Origin: Puccinellia tenuiflora
Taxonomy: Eukaryota; Streptophyta; Magnoliopsida; Poales; Poaceae
Reading direction: 5' to 3'
Assembly (NCBI GenBank): GCA_012064385.1
Contig: QRDG01000524.1
Location: 957,094 to 1,021,093 of the forward strand
DNA: 64,000 bases
The translations under genes were made by a program, and so were the position numbers. The notes under the pieces were generated by a model. It did not search any database. It saw only the letters and a program-made list of their open reading frames with translations, and had not been told where the DNA came from. Shown one piece after another: positions 35,650 to 46,454 of the stretch (positions within the stretch are counted from its first letter, which is position 1; each line of letters begins with the position of its first letter).

Positions 35650-38600
35650 TCAAAAGTCATTCAGAGGATTGTCTTCTAGAGGAGCTGACTCCTTCGCCAG
35701 AGTCGAGGAGTCCTTCCTAGTAGGCGACTTGTCCTTTGATTGAACAGCAGGAGTCGATGAGTTCTTCTTAGCAGGAGATTTGCCTTGTGCTTGAGCAGCG
35801 GAGGAAGGAGCCGGCTTCAATGGAGGCTTGGTGGCGACTCTCTTCGTTTGAAATCCAGTACCCTTGGGACTCTTCATATGCTTAGTAAGATCTGCTTGTT
35901 TCTGAGCGTCTCCAGAGACAGCTCTAGAAGGAGTGGGCGCAGCAGGAGTCTTCAGGGTAGGCTCAGCACTCGGAACAGGAGCCGCCGGTGACGATGAACT
36001 CGGACCGGCAGAGGCAGTGAATACACCAGATGGGTCCTGTGATGGGCGGCCAAAGTTTACTATCTCAGGAGTTACTGGAGTGACTCTCTTGTTCTCCAAA
36101 TCATAATGATGAACCCATACCTCAGGGTCCATCTTATTCGCAATCTCACAAGCATATGGCCGCACCAGCTTTTCTTCGGCTATGAAATCATTCTGAGTAA
36201 AAGGTTTGCCATCTTCATGCTGCTCAGGCTTCCCCATTGTAAGCATTGCTGGCTCAAGAACAGTGGGATAGTAGCTGTGGGCTAAGGCCAAGATCCTGAT
36301 AGCAGATCTCCTCATAGAAGATTGTTTCCACAGACGTACATAGCCTGGTGCTCTGGACAACTCGTCCACCAGACGTTCAGGCTCTTTGGGGCACTTGCCT
36401 TTATGATTCAGATACTTGACCACAGAACGGGCTCCCTCTTGTAGCCCATGACAGTAATCAAGCATCTCAGACAGTTGTTTGCTTGTGGGCAATTTAAGCT
36501 TTGGGGAGTCAGCCCCTGCAGAAAGGAAAACAAGGAGTCATTGTCAGTTGAAAAGCAATTCAGAAAGGTACAAAAGGAAACAAGCAAAAGTCATAAACTC
36601 ACCAAATATATGCTGACACATTGCACCAATGCCCTTCTTGCAAGTGTTGAACACAGCTTGTAGGTCATTGTGTGCCTTCTGAGCAATCTTTTTGGCCTCA
36701 GCCGACTCTTTTTTCACCTGCTCCAGTTGAGCAGCTAAGGTCTTCAGATCCTTCTCAAGCTGAAGGGAGTGTTCTTTTTCGGCCATGGCAGATCTGGCAC
36801 TGGCAGCTGCCTGGTCCTCAAGTTCTTTCATGTCTCTCTTCATCTTGGAGACGATGCACTGCAATTACAAGTCATCAAGCACAAGTGAGATCCACAAGTC
36901 AAATACAGAACTCATGAGCTCCAAGTCGTCACAAGTTAACAACTTGGCGCTTGGGGGCTACTCAGGAGTCAATTCTTTCTATCAGAAAAGCAGGCATGAG
37001 TCCTAATCGACAAGTCATAAGCTCCAAGTCGCCACAAGTTAGCAACTTGGCGCTTGGGGGCTACTGGCAGATCAGAATTTTTCCTCAAGTTAATTATGAA
37101 TAGTGTGGACATATTGGTAGCTCCAAGTAGTCGCAGGCTGACAACTCGGCGCTTGGGGGCTACTCGTGCGAAAGTTTTTGGTCTAAGGACCCGACAGACA
37201 GTAAATTATCAGCCCCGAGTCCTAGTAGAGCTAAGGACTCAGGCCTTGGGGGCTACAGTATGCAAGTTTGTTCTACCTACCAAATGATTTGATTTCAGGA
37301 TGAAGCACCTATCCTAGTCACAAGTCACCACAGACAGGTGCTTGGGGGCTACTGAGATAGGATGATGCCAGAAAGCATGAAAGGAGAAGTCAGAAAAGCT
37401 TACTTCATGAACCATGTGAAGAGACCTAAGAGCCGCTTGCTCGTCGTCCTTCAGCCTAGCAGCTTGATCGTTCAAGTCGACTGCTTCAGCATAGGCTTCG
37501 GAAAATGACATGTTATCTGCCACCCGAAGTCGACTGTAGTCAGTAGATGACTTGATCTTGATTGATGGAGAGGCTGCAGGAGTCGGCTTGACAGGAGCCG
37601 GTTGAACTGGAGGCGCAGAATCAGGAGTCACAGCACCAGAGCTGGGCTGGACTGTTGTTGGAGTCGCCGCTCGAGCCTTTGAAGAGGACTCGGGGACAGT
37701 AGGAGTCGTGGTTGCGCCGGCTGATGCAGCGATGGAGGGACCTGTCCTCGTACTGGTTGTCTGAGAAGTCGATGGAGGGACAGGTCCACGCCCAGAGGAG
37801 ACATCAGCCATGCCTGGGAGCTTTGTCACCTTGGCACAAGGCCGAGCCCTGAAATATTCAGAGATAGAAATCAATAAACCTAGTGAAAGGAAAGATCAGA
37901 AGTCATACAATTGCAAGTACAGAGACAAAAGAGTTTTACCCAATATTGGTCTCCAGATCCAAGGCGGTCTGAGAGCTTGAAGAAGGCATTGACAAACCAG
38001 AGTTGTAAGAGTCGTCCTTTTGGGGAGGAGAGGTCGATTTCCGTTGGTGTGAGACTGGCAGAGGCTCAGGAGCATCTGCAGGCCCATCGGAACGTAGCTT
38101 CCTCTTCCTAGCGGCGATAACACTCTGCATTTGCTCTTCAGGCTTAGTGGGGGAGCGAGAGGACCCAAGGACTCGTGAGAGTGGTACCTTGGGAACAGCC
38201 TCTCGAGAGCCATTATTGTTCGAGGCTGGAGAGGATGAGGAATGACTCCTGGCAGAGGACTCTGCGGATGGAGATGGTTGAGCAGCAGCAGAGGCAGTGT
38301 CAGTTTGCCTAGTGGGGGGAGCCTCTGGAGAGGACTCGTCATCGTCGGTTTCTTCCACAATGGGAGCCTCTTGAGAGGACTCCTCTTCATCAGCATTCTT
38401 AGTTGGAGCCTCTGGCGAGGACTCCTCATCGGCAGCACCATCATCAGCAGGAGCCTCCTGGGAGGACTCCTCATCCGCATCATCAGTATCATCTGCCACA
38501 GTGGTTTGATCTGTGGCAGGAATTTCTTCTTCAGCCTCAGCCTCAGCTTCAGCTTTATTCTTAGAACCAGCTCCAGAGGCCGGCTTCCAGAAGGAGTCGG

Positions 38601-39667
38601 TGAGCTGCAAAAGAGTTAGTAAACATGAGTCAGCAAGCAATACAAGTGAAGTCAAGGTTGAAATAAAGTAGAAGAGTAATACTTACATCAGGAGCTGGGT
38701 TGGTTGAGCAGAAGGGTTGGAGCCCGAAATGAGCTTGATCCTTCACCGGTTTCCCAGTCAACTTCTTGATGAGTCGACCAAGTTCCGGTCCATCAGACAG
38801 CTGCTCCGTAACCCGGAGGTCATCACCAGCGCATCTGGTATATGAGCAGATCAGTCGAGTCCTAGGACTCAGCGGCTGGATTCTCCAGGTTGTCCAGCAA
38901 CGGACCAAATCCATATTTTCCAAATTATGGGACAAGAGTGCCCGGATGCGAGTGATCAGAGACTCGACCCTTGGCCGGTCGGCCTCTGGGCACCTGGCTT
39001 TCATCAGAGGAGTCGCCCGGAGGCGTTCCTCAGAGAACAGGGGAAGCTTAGGTTCATCTGCAGGGGAAGTGTCCTTGCAATAAAAGAAAGTTCTTTGCCA
39101 GTCTTTGATGCGATTTGGGAAAACTGGCTTAGGGAAGACGGAGTTGAGGCGCCGTTGAAGGGCGACGGCGCCACATTGGAGAAGAGGACCCCAGAGGTTT
39201 CAGGTTGAGGATTGCAAGTAAAAGAGCTCGAGCCAAAGGTTGATATCAGGTTTAATCTGGAGGTAATCCTCACAGAGAACGACAAAATTAGAAAGTGTGA
39301 GGATGGAGTTAGGAGCAAGATCGTGAATCCGCAGCTCGTAAAGCTCGAGGAGCTGGCGGAAGAAAAAATCGCCGGGGGGAGAAAAGCCGCGGAATAGGTG
39401 CTCCACGAAGACAACTACTTCGTCCTTAGCGGGAGAGGGAACGATCTCATCCCATGGGGCCCGAGCTTGAGCACTAGAAGGGATCAAACCTGAGAGCCTG
39501 TGGGTCTTCAATTGCTCCGCCGAGACCGTAGATCCACTCCAATCGGCGGAGATCGATCGCTTGGAGGAGGGTTTGGCGGCGGCGGCGGCCGCGGCGGCAA
39601 TGTTCACCGTCCTGCTCGACGTGGTCGCCTTGGCCTTCGATGTGGTCTTTGAGCGCTTGGGGGCCAT
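35650..39667 (-). CDS. Antisense five-exon gene inside the Tat element, 1070 codons, one stop
   Basis: Exons in transcription order: 39667-38687 (981 nt), 38604-37940 (665), 37848-37404 (445), 36858-36603 (256), 36515-35650 (866). All four introns are GT-AG and phases fit exactly, giving 3,213 nt. Domains: an Ala/Ser/Lys-rich N-terminus; the 'putative gypsy type transposon' domain (VVVFVEHLFRGFSPPGDFFF, LYELRIHDLAPNSILTLSNF); an acidic tract with four repeats of the DEESSQEAP/DDESSPEAP type; a coiled-coil segment (KMKRDMKELEDQAAASARSA onward); and a conserved block (GYVRLWKQSSMRRSAIRILA) before a Lys/Ser-rich tail. One TGA interrupts exon 1 near 39198. Antisense ORFs are known in Tat elements, and their role is unsettled. 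The preserved splice phases suggest selection until recently. Confidence 0.85.
36859..37403. repeat. Five PPT-like repeats, about 95-100 bp apart
   Basis: CTTGGGGGCTAC occurs near 36950, 37053, 37152, 37245 and 37341, each within a degenerate unit starting GCTCCAAGTCG..CAACTTGGCG. The motif matches the polypurine tract before the 3' LTR (TTCGGGGGCTAC at 40190). The array fills the whole third intron of the antisense gene. Confidence 0.85.
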
Positions 39668-39774
39668 GGCGTGCGGGCGGTGCGTGCTGGGCGCGGGAAG
39701 AGATGGGCGCGAAGAGAGGAAGGAGAGGTTTGAGCTGAAGGGGCAAGTGAGGTTTAAGGCTTAACCCTTCGCGA

Positions 39775-39780
39775 TTTATA
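39775..39780 (-). promoter_or_regulatory. TATA box for the antisense gene
   Basis: The minus strand reads CTTTATAAATCGCG, about 110 bp before the antisense ATG at 39667. It lies in unique internal sequence, not in the LTR, so the antisense gene appears to have its own promoter. Confidence 0.6.
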
Positions 39781-39783
39781 AAG

Positions 39784-40201
39784 GGGGGTAAAACCCTAGA
39801 AAGTCAACTGTGGATAACGTTTCAGTAAAAACGTTCAGTGGCTAACAAGACAGATAAGGAGTTATAACAGAGAAAGGTCAAAGGTCACAGATGTGGAAGT
39901 AGCCGGCTTGTCTCAGAATGACGAGTCCTGTGACAGTGAAATCAGCTTATCTAGCCCTTGTTCGCAAGAGTCACACCAGAACCCGGCCTGCTAGTACAAG
40001 GGCAAGAGTGGTGGCTTGAACAAGGGATAAGAGTGGACTCATTTTATATATGTGTTATGTTTTTATGCAGGAATTCATCTTGGAGCTAGCAGCAGGCGAC
40101 TTTGGAGCCATTGGCTCAAGTGGAAGGAGTCGACCCAGAGAGTCGAACCAGCAAGTCAGAGGAAGCCGCCAAGCTGTGCCCAAGATAAATTCGGGGGCTA
40201 C
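39784..40201. other. 3' internal end and polypurine tract of the Tat element
   Basis: Noncoding sequence between the antisense promoter and the 3' LTR. It ends in TTCGGGGGCTAC (40190-40201), the presumed plus-strand primer directly before the LTR. Confidence 0.7.
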
Positions 40202-40778
40202 TGATGGGGGGATACTTTATAGGTAGGCCCATGGACCCGGAAAGTAGACCCGCCAAGACCAAGAAGGCCAAAGCCGAGTCACGTATCAAGTCGCATGGGC
40301 TGGGCTGGAGACAAGCCGGCCAAGGCCCATGATGAAGAAAGGACCCGTCCGGAAGGAGTCCAAGTACAACCCGGAGTCTAAACTTGGAAGACCAAGACGT
40401 AGAGTAGGACTCCGTGTTCTAGTGTGACTCGGTGTAAAGTGTAAGTCCAGAGACCCGGCAGCCTTTATAAGCGGGGTCCTGGACCTTAGATCGACAAGTT
40501 CCAAGAGAGAAGTTCTAAGCTTCAATCAATAGAGAAACCCTAGCCACCAGAGAGAAGTCGCCGGCTCCTAAGTTGTGGGAGTCGGGTCCTTGTAATCGAG
40601 ACATATCAAGAGCAATAACAGAGAAGCAGGAAGTAGGTCTTTACCTCGAATCAGAGGGGCCGAACCTGGGTAAATCCTTGTTCCTTGGCGAGATTAATCG
40701 TTCCAGCGTACTTCAGTCATCAATGGCCCCAGAACTCATCTTCCCGGAGGAAGAACTTGCCGTGACAACCCCACGACA
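40202..40778 (+). repeat. 3' LTR of the Tat element
   Basis: Same sequence as 27604-28177 with about 20 differences, several clustered at 40493-40520. It is followed by GGATGCATAC, which does not repeat the CATGC before the 5' LTR. Confidence 0.95.
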
Positions 40779-42529
40779 GGATGCATACATGAGGGAGCTT
40801 GTGTTATCAAGATGACGAAAATCTGAAGTAGCTCTACCCGGATGGCAGCTAGTCTGAGCATATGGCCGATAAAAGGATTATCATCCTTGGCATACAAAGC
40901 CGATGGAGTGTTGACATCGTGCTAACATCAAGACCCTAGGCAAATTATTTTCTGGCACGCAAGCTTTGCCAGAAAACAGGGGGCATGTGTTCGCACCCAT
41001 TTTTGGCACTTGGCCGGCATGTCCCTGGATATCCTTGGCATAGGCGAGACACACTCAGGAGGACCCCAAGACATGGACCAAGAGGGAGACATGCTATGTC
41101 TCAAATGGTCAAGCCACCAGGCTCCAGGCCACCATGTCCCAAGATCCGGCATTTGGTCATCCAAGAGCCCGCATTCAAGGATCCGGAGCCGGATTATCTT
41201 AAGTCGGCATTGCTGTGCCCAGAGCCGTATACTGTCACACTAAAGGAGAAGCCGGCGGGTTTGACATATCTCCAAGCCGGCATGCTTCCATGATACGTCG
41301 GCAAGCTACCTAGCACACTGATTACCAAGATGCTAAGGTTTATCCGGCTTATCTTCAAACCGGCAATCCGACATCAAGCCAGCGTGCCACCGAGCCGGCA
41401 TGTCATCATATCTCGGAGAGAGGGCGTTCCGTCGTGGAGCCGGGTCTTTCTATAATCAGGCTTGTTAGCCGGTTGGGGGAACCCAGAAGGACCCGGAAAG
41501 AACTGGTGACTCGGCAAAGACGGCACCCATGGAAAGGCAACAGGCCGGGAAGGGCCTTAACCCGGTCTATGGCGTCATGAGGATGACCTCGGATGGAGGA
41601 GTGCTTAACACGGAAGTTGTGCGTGTCGTCGAGACCTACAACCATGCTTTTGGAGTCATCGCAATCCGGGTTAAGGTGCAACTTACGGGGCCACGGTGAT
41701 GACCCGGCAGGAGTCAACCCGGCAGGAGCTAACCCGGCCTGGTCAGAACCCGGATCACAGGTTCAAGCTCACTCGGAAGGGAATGGCGACTCGGAGAGAA
41801 CCTGGGGTGGTGACCCGGCAGGAATTAACCCGGTTTAGTCAGAACCCGGCTTAACTTGTCACCTGCCAGATTTTGACCAGCAGACAAAGATGGACCCGGA
41901 TAACAGTCAAGACGGTCTCGGATGGAAAAGTGATCATCCCGAGAGTTGTTCGACTTGTCAAGACGTACAAGTTTGGTTTTTGGGCCATATCCATCCGAGT
42001 TGATTTGTAACTTTGACGGCCACGACAAGAAGCAGGACAGAAGGAGCTGCGAATCTGGACAGGAGTTCGACTTGGACTAGAACTAGGGTTTAGGACGTGG
42101 ATTAGTGTATTTTTCTTGTAAGGAAAGCCTAGAGGAGTCCTTTGCTTGTACAGGAAGACCAGCCGCCTCATATATATGTGAGAGGTGATGGCCGATTGAG
42201 AAGAACAACACCAATCGACAATCAATCAATCTATCTTTCGTCTACCTTTACCCCTGTACCTATGCTTCTCGTTCCTCCGTAGTTAGCTAGCTATGTCGGC
42301 GATCTACGAAGCCACGAGGCTCTAGGGGCGGTTAGGCCGACCTAGAGCAGCCAATCGTCACCGCGAGCCCTGACGGGGTCCCTCCCGGGCGAGCGGGGCG
42401 TCTGGTCCAAAAAAGCGTCCGCCGGATGTCCTGCGTATCGCGCTTCCGGACGGATATCGTTCGACGTGAGCTGCGGTGCATCACCCTCGGCGTCAAGGTA
42501 CCTGGATCTTAGGTGTGGTTGATCAAACA
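40779..42529 (+). mobile_element. Second LTR retrotransposon: internal tail plus LTR
   Basis: 40779-40985 has no LTR features but ends in a polypurine-like AAAACAGGGGGCA. At 40986 a TGTGTTCGCACCC start opens an LTR-like stretch ending GATCAAACA at 42529 (about 1.54 kb, TGT..ACA ends). It contains repeated AACCCGGC(A/C) motifs, a TATA box (CATATATATG, 42169-42178) and no coding sequence. The bases after it (CCTTGGCGACTC) look like the start of a primer-binding site, which would be odd after a 3' LTR. Family not named. Confidence 0.6.
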
Positions 42530-42554
42530 CCTTGGCGACTCTTCCGATTTGCGA

Positions 42555-43030
42555 GTGTGGGGCCCTGTTTAAAGCGCAACATTATGGCGGCGCTGCGCGG
42601 GACAAGAATAAGGTATTATCGCCTTCTCGTCCACCTTGTCGACGGCGATTTCGCCGGTGGCGTTGAGGACGGCGAGAAATCATCCGATCGCTGCTCCCAT
42701 GGAGTGGTGGATCTCGGTCAGTCTACACGTGTTAAAGGTTTGGTGTTAGAATATTTGGATCAATTCAAAAGTTCAATGGTGACGACTTCGGCTCTGGGGC
42801 GCTGGTCCTTAGGGACACGTGCACGAAGACTTCCCGGCTGCCATCAACAACAATGTCAGGCCGACTCCAGTACGGGAGCAGCGACATCGGCGCCTCAGCG
42901 GCTCGCCCTGGCGGCGGTAGTGGTCATTAGGTGGTTCAAAAATCTCGATATAATTTTTATTATGTTTGGGGTTTTTTGTACTTCTTGTGAACTTCTATAA
43001 TAGATCCAGTTCTTTCTCGCGAAAAAAACC
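42555..43030 (+). mobile_element. LINE 3' end (probable)
   Basis: The stretch ends ATAATTTTTATTATGTTTGG.., then GTGAACTTCTATAATAGATC and CGCGAAAAAAA, a layout I recognise from 3' ends of grass LINEs. The open frame through it (42476-43000) has no domain. It is 5'-truncated, and no target duplication was identified. Confidence 0.6.
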
Positions 43031-43382
43031 CGTAAAAACTCCTTATTTAAATATGGATATCAGATGGACGCTAATTTAAGTACAGGAGTAAACCGGTAAG
43101 CTAACTCCTATATATGTTCGTACTTAGAATCAGATAGCAGCTGGAGGTGAACTGATCCAATTGTCCACACTCCAACGTCATGCAGACGTGGAGCCCAGAA
43201 GGAAAAGACCCAGCCACAGCGCAAAAGGTGGATGGATGCATCCATGATCAGGACGACCGAGAGGGAAATTAACAGAAAGGTTGGGGATTTGTTGTTTCTC
43301 ACCTCGGACGGAAAACCAAGATGTATAGCTAACTTGTACGTCAAGATGTATAGCTAGCAACCAGCTGATCACATGGCTATGC

Positions 43383-43390
43383 TTATAAGT
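43383..43390 (+). promoter_or_regulatory. TATA box of the small peptide gene
   Basis: TTATAAGT (in GCTTATAAGTATAACACC) lies about 90 bp before the ATG at 43474. The inferred leader is short, CT-rich and unspliced. Confidence 0.6.
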
Positions 43391-43473
43391 ATAACACCAA
43401 ACGCGCGCGTCCCTGCTGCCTATCTCACAACCTTCTCTTCCGTAGTAGCTTGGCACTACGGAAGCCATCAGCC

Positions 43474-43701
43474 ATGGTTACTTCCAACCGTACTAGTAGC
43501 AGCGTTGTGTGGTGTCTCCTCCTGCTCGCCGGGCTTCTCCTGGCGGCGGAAGCCGGCTCCAGAAGCGGAGTCCTCAACGACGCATCTGAATGCGTGGAGG
43601 AGAAGAACTGCCAATGGATAGGCGATCGCGATCGGCGGATACAGTGCTTCAGGGTGTACTGCCTGAGGGGCTGCCATGCGACGCTTTCCCTTCAAGAATA
43701 A
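43474..43701 (+). CDS. Secreted cysteine-rich peptide, 75 aa
   Basis: A single-exon frame. Residues 1-27 form a classical signal peptide: a short polar start, then the hydrophobic core VVWCLLLLAGLLLAAEA. The predicted mature part, about 47 residues, has five cysteines in the order C-x5-C-x11-C-x4-C-x3-C within SECVEEKNCQWIGDRDR.. and RVYCLRGC. Charged residues fill the middle. I do not recognise the family; the spacing fits neither standard defensins nor RALF. Such plant peptides act as extracellular signals or defence factors, but a role here is not shown. The start is set by the promoter spacing and the signal peptide. TTG at 43450 in the same frame is not a plausible start. A LINE remnant begins about 65 bp downstream. 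Confidence 0.7.
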   Translation: MVTSNRTSSSVVWCLLLLAGLLLAAEAGSRSGVLNDASECVEEKNCQWIGDRDRRIQCFRVYCLRGCHATLSLQE

Positions 43702-43764
43702 GGGCACTTTGTTTTCTTTCCACCGCATATATACCTGTTTGCATTCTAATCTCAGCACCATCAA

Positions 43765-45878
43765 AAACGGAAGAGATAATTCTGACATGGAATTGCCGTG
43801 GGCTTGGAGATGATTCGAAAAACACACAGCACGGTCGCTGATTGCAACGCCGACTTAATTTGTTTGCTTCTAAGAAACAAAGTTAAAAGAAATAAACCTT
43901 GGGAGGGAGCGTCCGCACTACGCAGGTTTACTCATTGCCTGGAACAACAAAAAAAGTTTGATTGTACTCTCATTGGACAGGGCAAGCACTTCATCAGCAC
44001 ATCACATAATGTTAGTTTCCAGTTCACCAACATTTATCCAGATTGTCCTGAACTCAAAAAATCTTGAAATTTTCTTGCTTTTACCTAGTGGATTTGGCGG
44101 CTGTTCTCAGAGCATGAGAACCAATCGCCCTCCATAGCAGATATTTTGGCGACAACTACCAGCCCACCTTCCTTCTCTACGTGGCCCAGCTTAGGACTAC
44201 AGGCCCATAGCTGACCATAGAAGGTAGGCCCATAGCCCACCTTCTCCTGCTCGGCTGCATAGATTGACTCTTGCCGATTGTCGCTCCACATCCAGTTTTT
44301 TTCCTTCTCGAAACCGTTCCAATCGTAGAAGACTTGAGGTATGTAGAGGTTCAAAAAAAAAAAATCACATGAAATTTGTCCGAAATTCATAAGATCTAAA
44401 TTTTGTTTTTGTTTGTCAGATTGCATAGGTTGATTTTGGTCTAAAATGAAGAGAAAGAGTGGTCCTGTTGTTGAAATGAAGCGTTGGAAAATTATCCTAT
44501 AATTTTTTAGCTTTCTATCATTTTGGTATTCTCTATCCTCTTATTCATCAGCTGTTTTTTTTTAATATGTTGAACAATTGGTACCTATATGATATAAACG
44601 ACTTCAAGTTATGATTCCGTTCTAGAAACTTATAATATTATGCTCATATTATTTTGTCATATTTTCTGTACATACATTATACCGTGGGACTATATGATGC
44701 TATAATCAATTATACATGTCAAAAGCCAGCCTTTTAGACGGTAAACAATTTTTTGGGGAGGGGGGCTTTGAAATTTTGAATACATGTCATCGAAATTTCG
44801 GGCCCGACACTGTATGGAGGCGCATTATTCAAGCAAACTATGAAGGTGTTGACAGTTTCTTCACCTCCAAACCTTCGGGAGGTTCTCTATTTTGTCATAA
44901 TCTCTCCATAAAATCAAACAATTCTTTAAACTTGGGGCCAGAGTTTTACTCGGTAATGACTCAAAATTATGTATTGACATGACTGGTGGATAGGGGAGGG
45001 CCCCCTAAGCCTCATATTTCCTCGCCTCTTTCAAATTTTATCCTCCCCAAACATTCTCGTTTCCCAAGCCCACAATGGGAAAGGTTGGCTGCTACGGTTT
45101 CGTAGAACGTTTGGCGAGCCAGAGTTACCTCAATGGAGGGAACTTTGGGATGAGATTGAAGATCAGTGGCCCATTAACGAACAAGATAGTGTCTCCTGTA
45201 TAACTCAGGGCAATTCACGGTTCTTCACTTTATTATAAAATATTGCAAACAAACTAGGCCCTATCCCTGACTTTTTCTGGTCAGCTAAAATATCTTAAGA
45301 TCAAAAATTTCCTTTGCCAGCTGGCCAAGGACCGTCTCCCTTCAAGAGAACATATTTTAATTAGGCATGACCCCTCCTCCGGCAAGTGTGCCCTGTGCGG
45401 GGAAATGGAAAGTGTTAATCATATTTTCTCTTTAACTGTTTCCTGGCAAGATTTATATGGAGCGAGATCCTCGCCATGTTTGGTGTTCCGTGGAACCCCA
45501 CCTGTTTCGCTCAATTCTGGAATATTTTGCTCGTGTTATCCTTTAGGAGACACAAATTGATTTGGCTCTTATTTGTGGCCTGAACTTGGGCTATTTGGAA
45601 CATTCGAAACAAATTCTCCATCCAAAGATCTTTCCATTGTGTGTTCAAAACAGGTCTCCTTTTGCAGCACTAGCGACCTCTCTCAACCTCTAAGGATTAA
45701 GTGATCGTCTAAAGCCTGCTGGTGGCGTTGCGTCAATTCTACAAACACACCTACTCGCCGTCACCTTCTGCTGTGATGTCCCCTAATGAAATATTCGTTT
45801 AATCCCTTGGTCTATCAGCGTTAGCGTTAGCCAGCTGAAGTGTTTAGCCACTTTCATTCGTCGGCCTGAGGCCTATAT
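43765..45878 (+). mobile_element. Degenerate LINE, 5' part of a split element
   Basis: The plus strand starts with the endonuclease domain of an L1-type LINE (EIILTWNCRGLGDDSK, then NADLICLLLRNK, WEGASALRRFTHCLEQ and CTLIGQGKHFISTSHNV). Near 44716-44980 it has a pre-zinc-finger region (VWRRIIQANYEGVDSFF, SKPSGGSLF). At 45290-45480 it has the zinc-binding RT tail (FLWQLAKDRLPSREHI-like, KCALCGEMESVNHIF). The RT catalytic core is missing, and there are many stops and shifts. Its 3' end is displaced to 48500-48612 by a CACTA insertion. Confidence 0.82.
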
Positions 45879-46454
45879 CACTAGTAGAAAAAACACCTTT
45901 CGGACGCTGCCGAATTGGCATTAGGCCCGGTTGACGGATAAACCGGGACCAATGCCTGGCATTGGTCCCGGTTCGAGCTGCCAGGGGCCCGTGGAGCATT
46001 GGTCCCGGTTCGGTTGGGGACATTCGTCCCGGTTCGTGGCACGAACCGGGACCAAAGCTGTCGCGGAGGCTTTGGTCCCGGTTCGTGCCACGAACCGGGA
46101 CGAATGCCCGAGCTTTGGTCCCGGTTCGTGCCACGAACCGGGACGAATGCCCCTCCCCTGCCTATATATACGTAACCCCCGCCTTCTTCTCTACTCTGTT
46201 ATTTTTTTTTGCTCGGATTGGTGGGAAGTGGGTGTTAGTTTTTTTTCCTTTGCCACGCACAAGATGTGTTCGACGAAATGCCCGAGCCACACTTAAGTTC
46301 ACACAAAATGATATCCTCGACCGAGGTTAGCAACTTTATCCTTCTCATCTATAATTGATACAGAAATATTGCATGTGTCGATGTACGGTGGTCATTTCAG
46401 TATTCAATATGTTATTCTAATTGTATTTGATAAACTTAATTATATGATATGCAG

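Larger units (their letters stand above)
27604..40778 (+). mobile_element. Tat-type Ty3/Gypsy LTR retrotransposon (13.2 kb), disabled
   Basis: The two LTRs bracket gag, protease, RT, RNase H, a second RNase H, integrase and a long 3' region with an antisense gene. The order PR-RT-RH-aRH-INT plus an extra antisense ORF before the 3' LTR is established for the Tat lineage (for example Grande and Retand). A PBS-like TTGGCGCCCACCGTGGGG follows the 5' LTR, and a polypurine TTCGGGGGCTAC precedes the 3' LTR. LTRs differ at about 20 positions of about 575. Coding breaks are a 1-bp loss near 31252, TAG at 31833-31835, and a 1-bp loss near 34497. The flanks CATGC (left) and GATGC (right, if the LTR ends in G) are not a perfect duplication. 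Confidence 0.9.

Noticed and set aside
37896..38492. 198-aa Met/Leu/Pro-rich frame overlapping antisense exon 2
   Set aside because: Alternate-frame reading of the acidic repeat tract. The other frame joins in phase with the neighbouring exons.
42476..43000. 174-aa frame as a gene
   Set aside because: It ends in a typical LINE 3' end with an A-run and has no domain.
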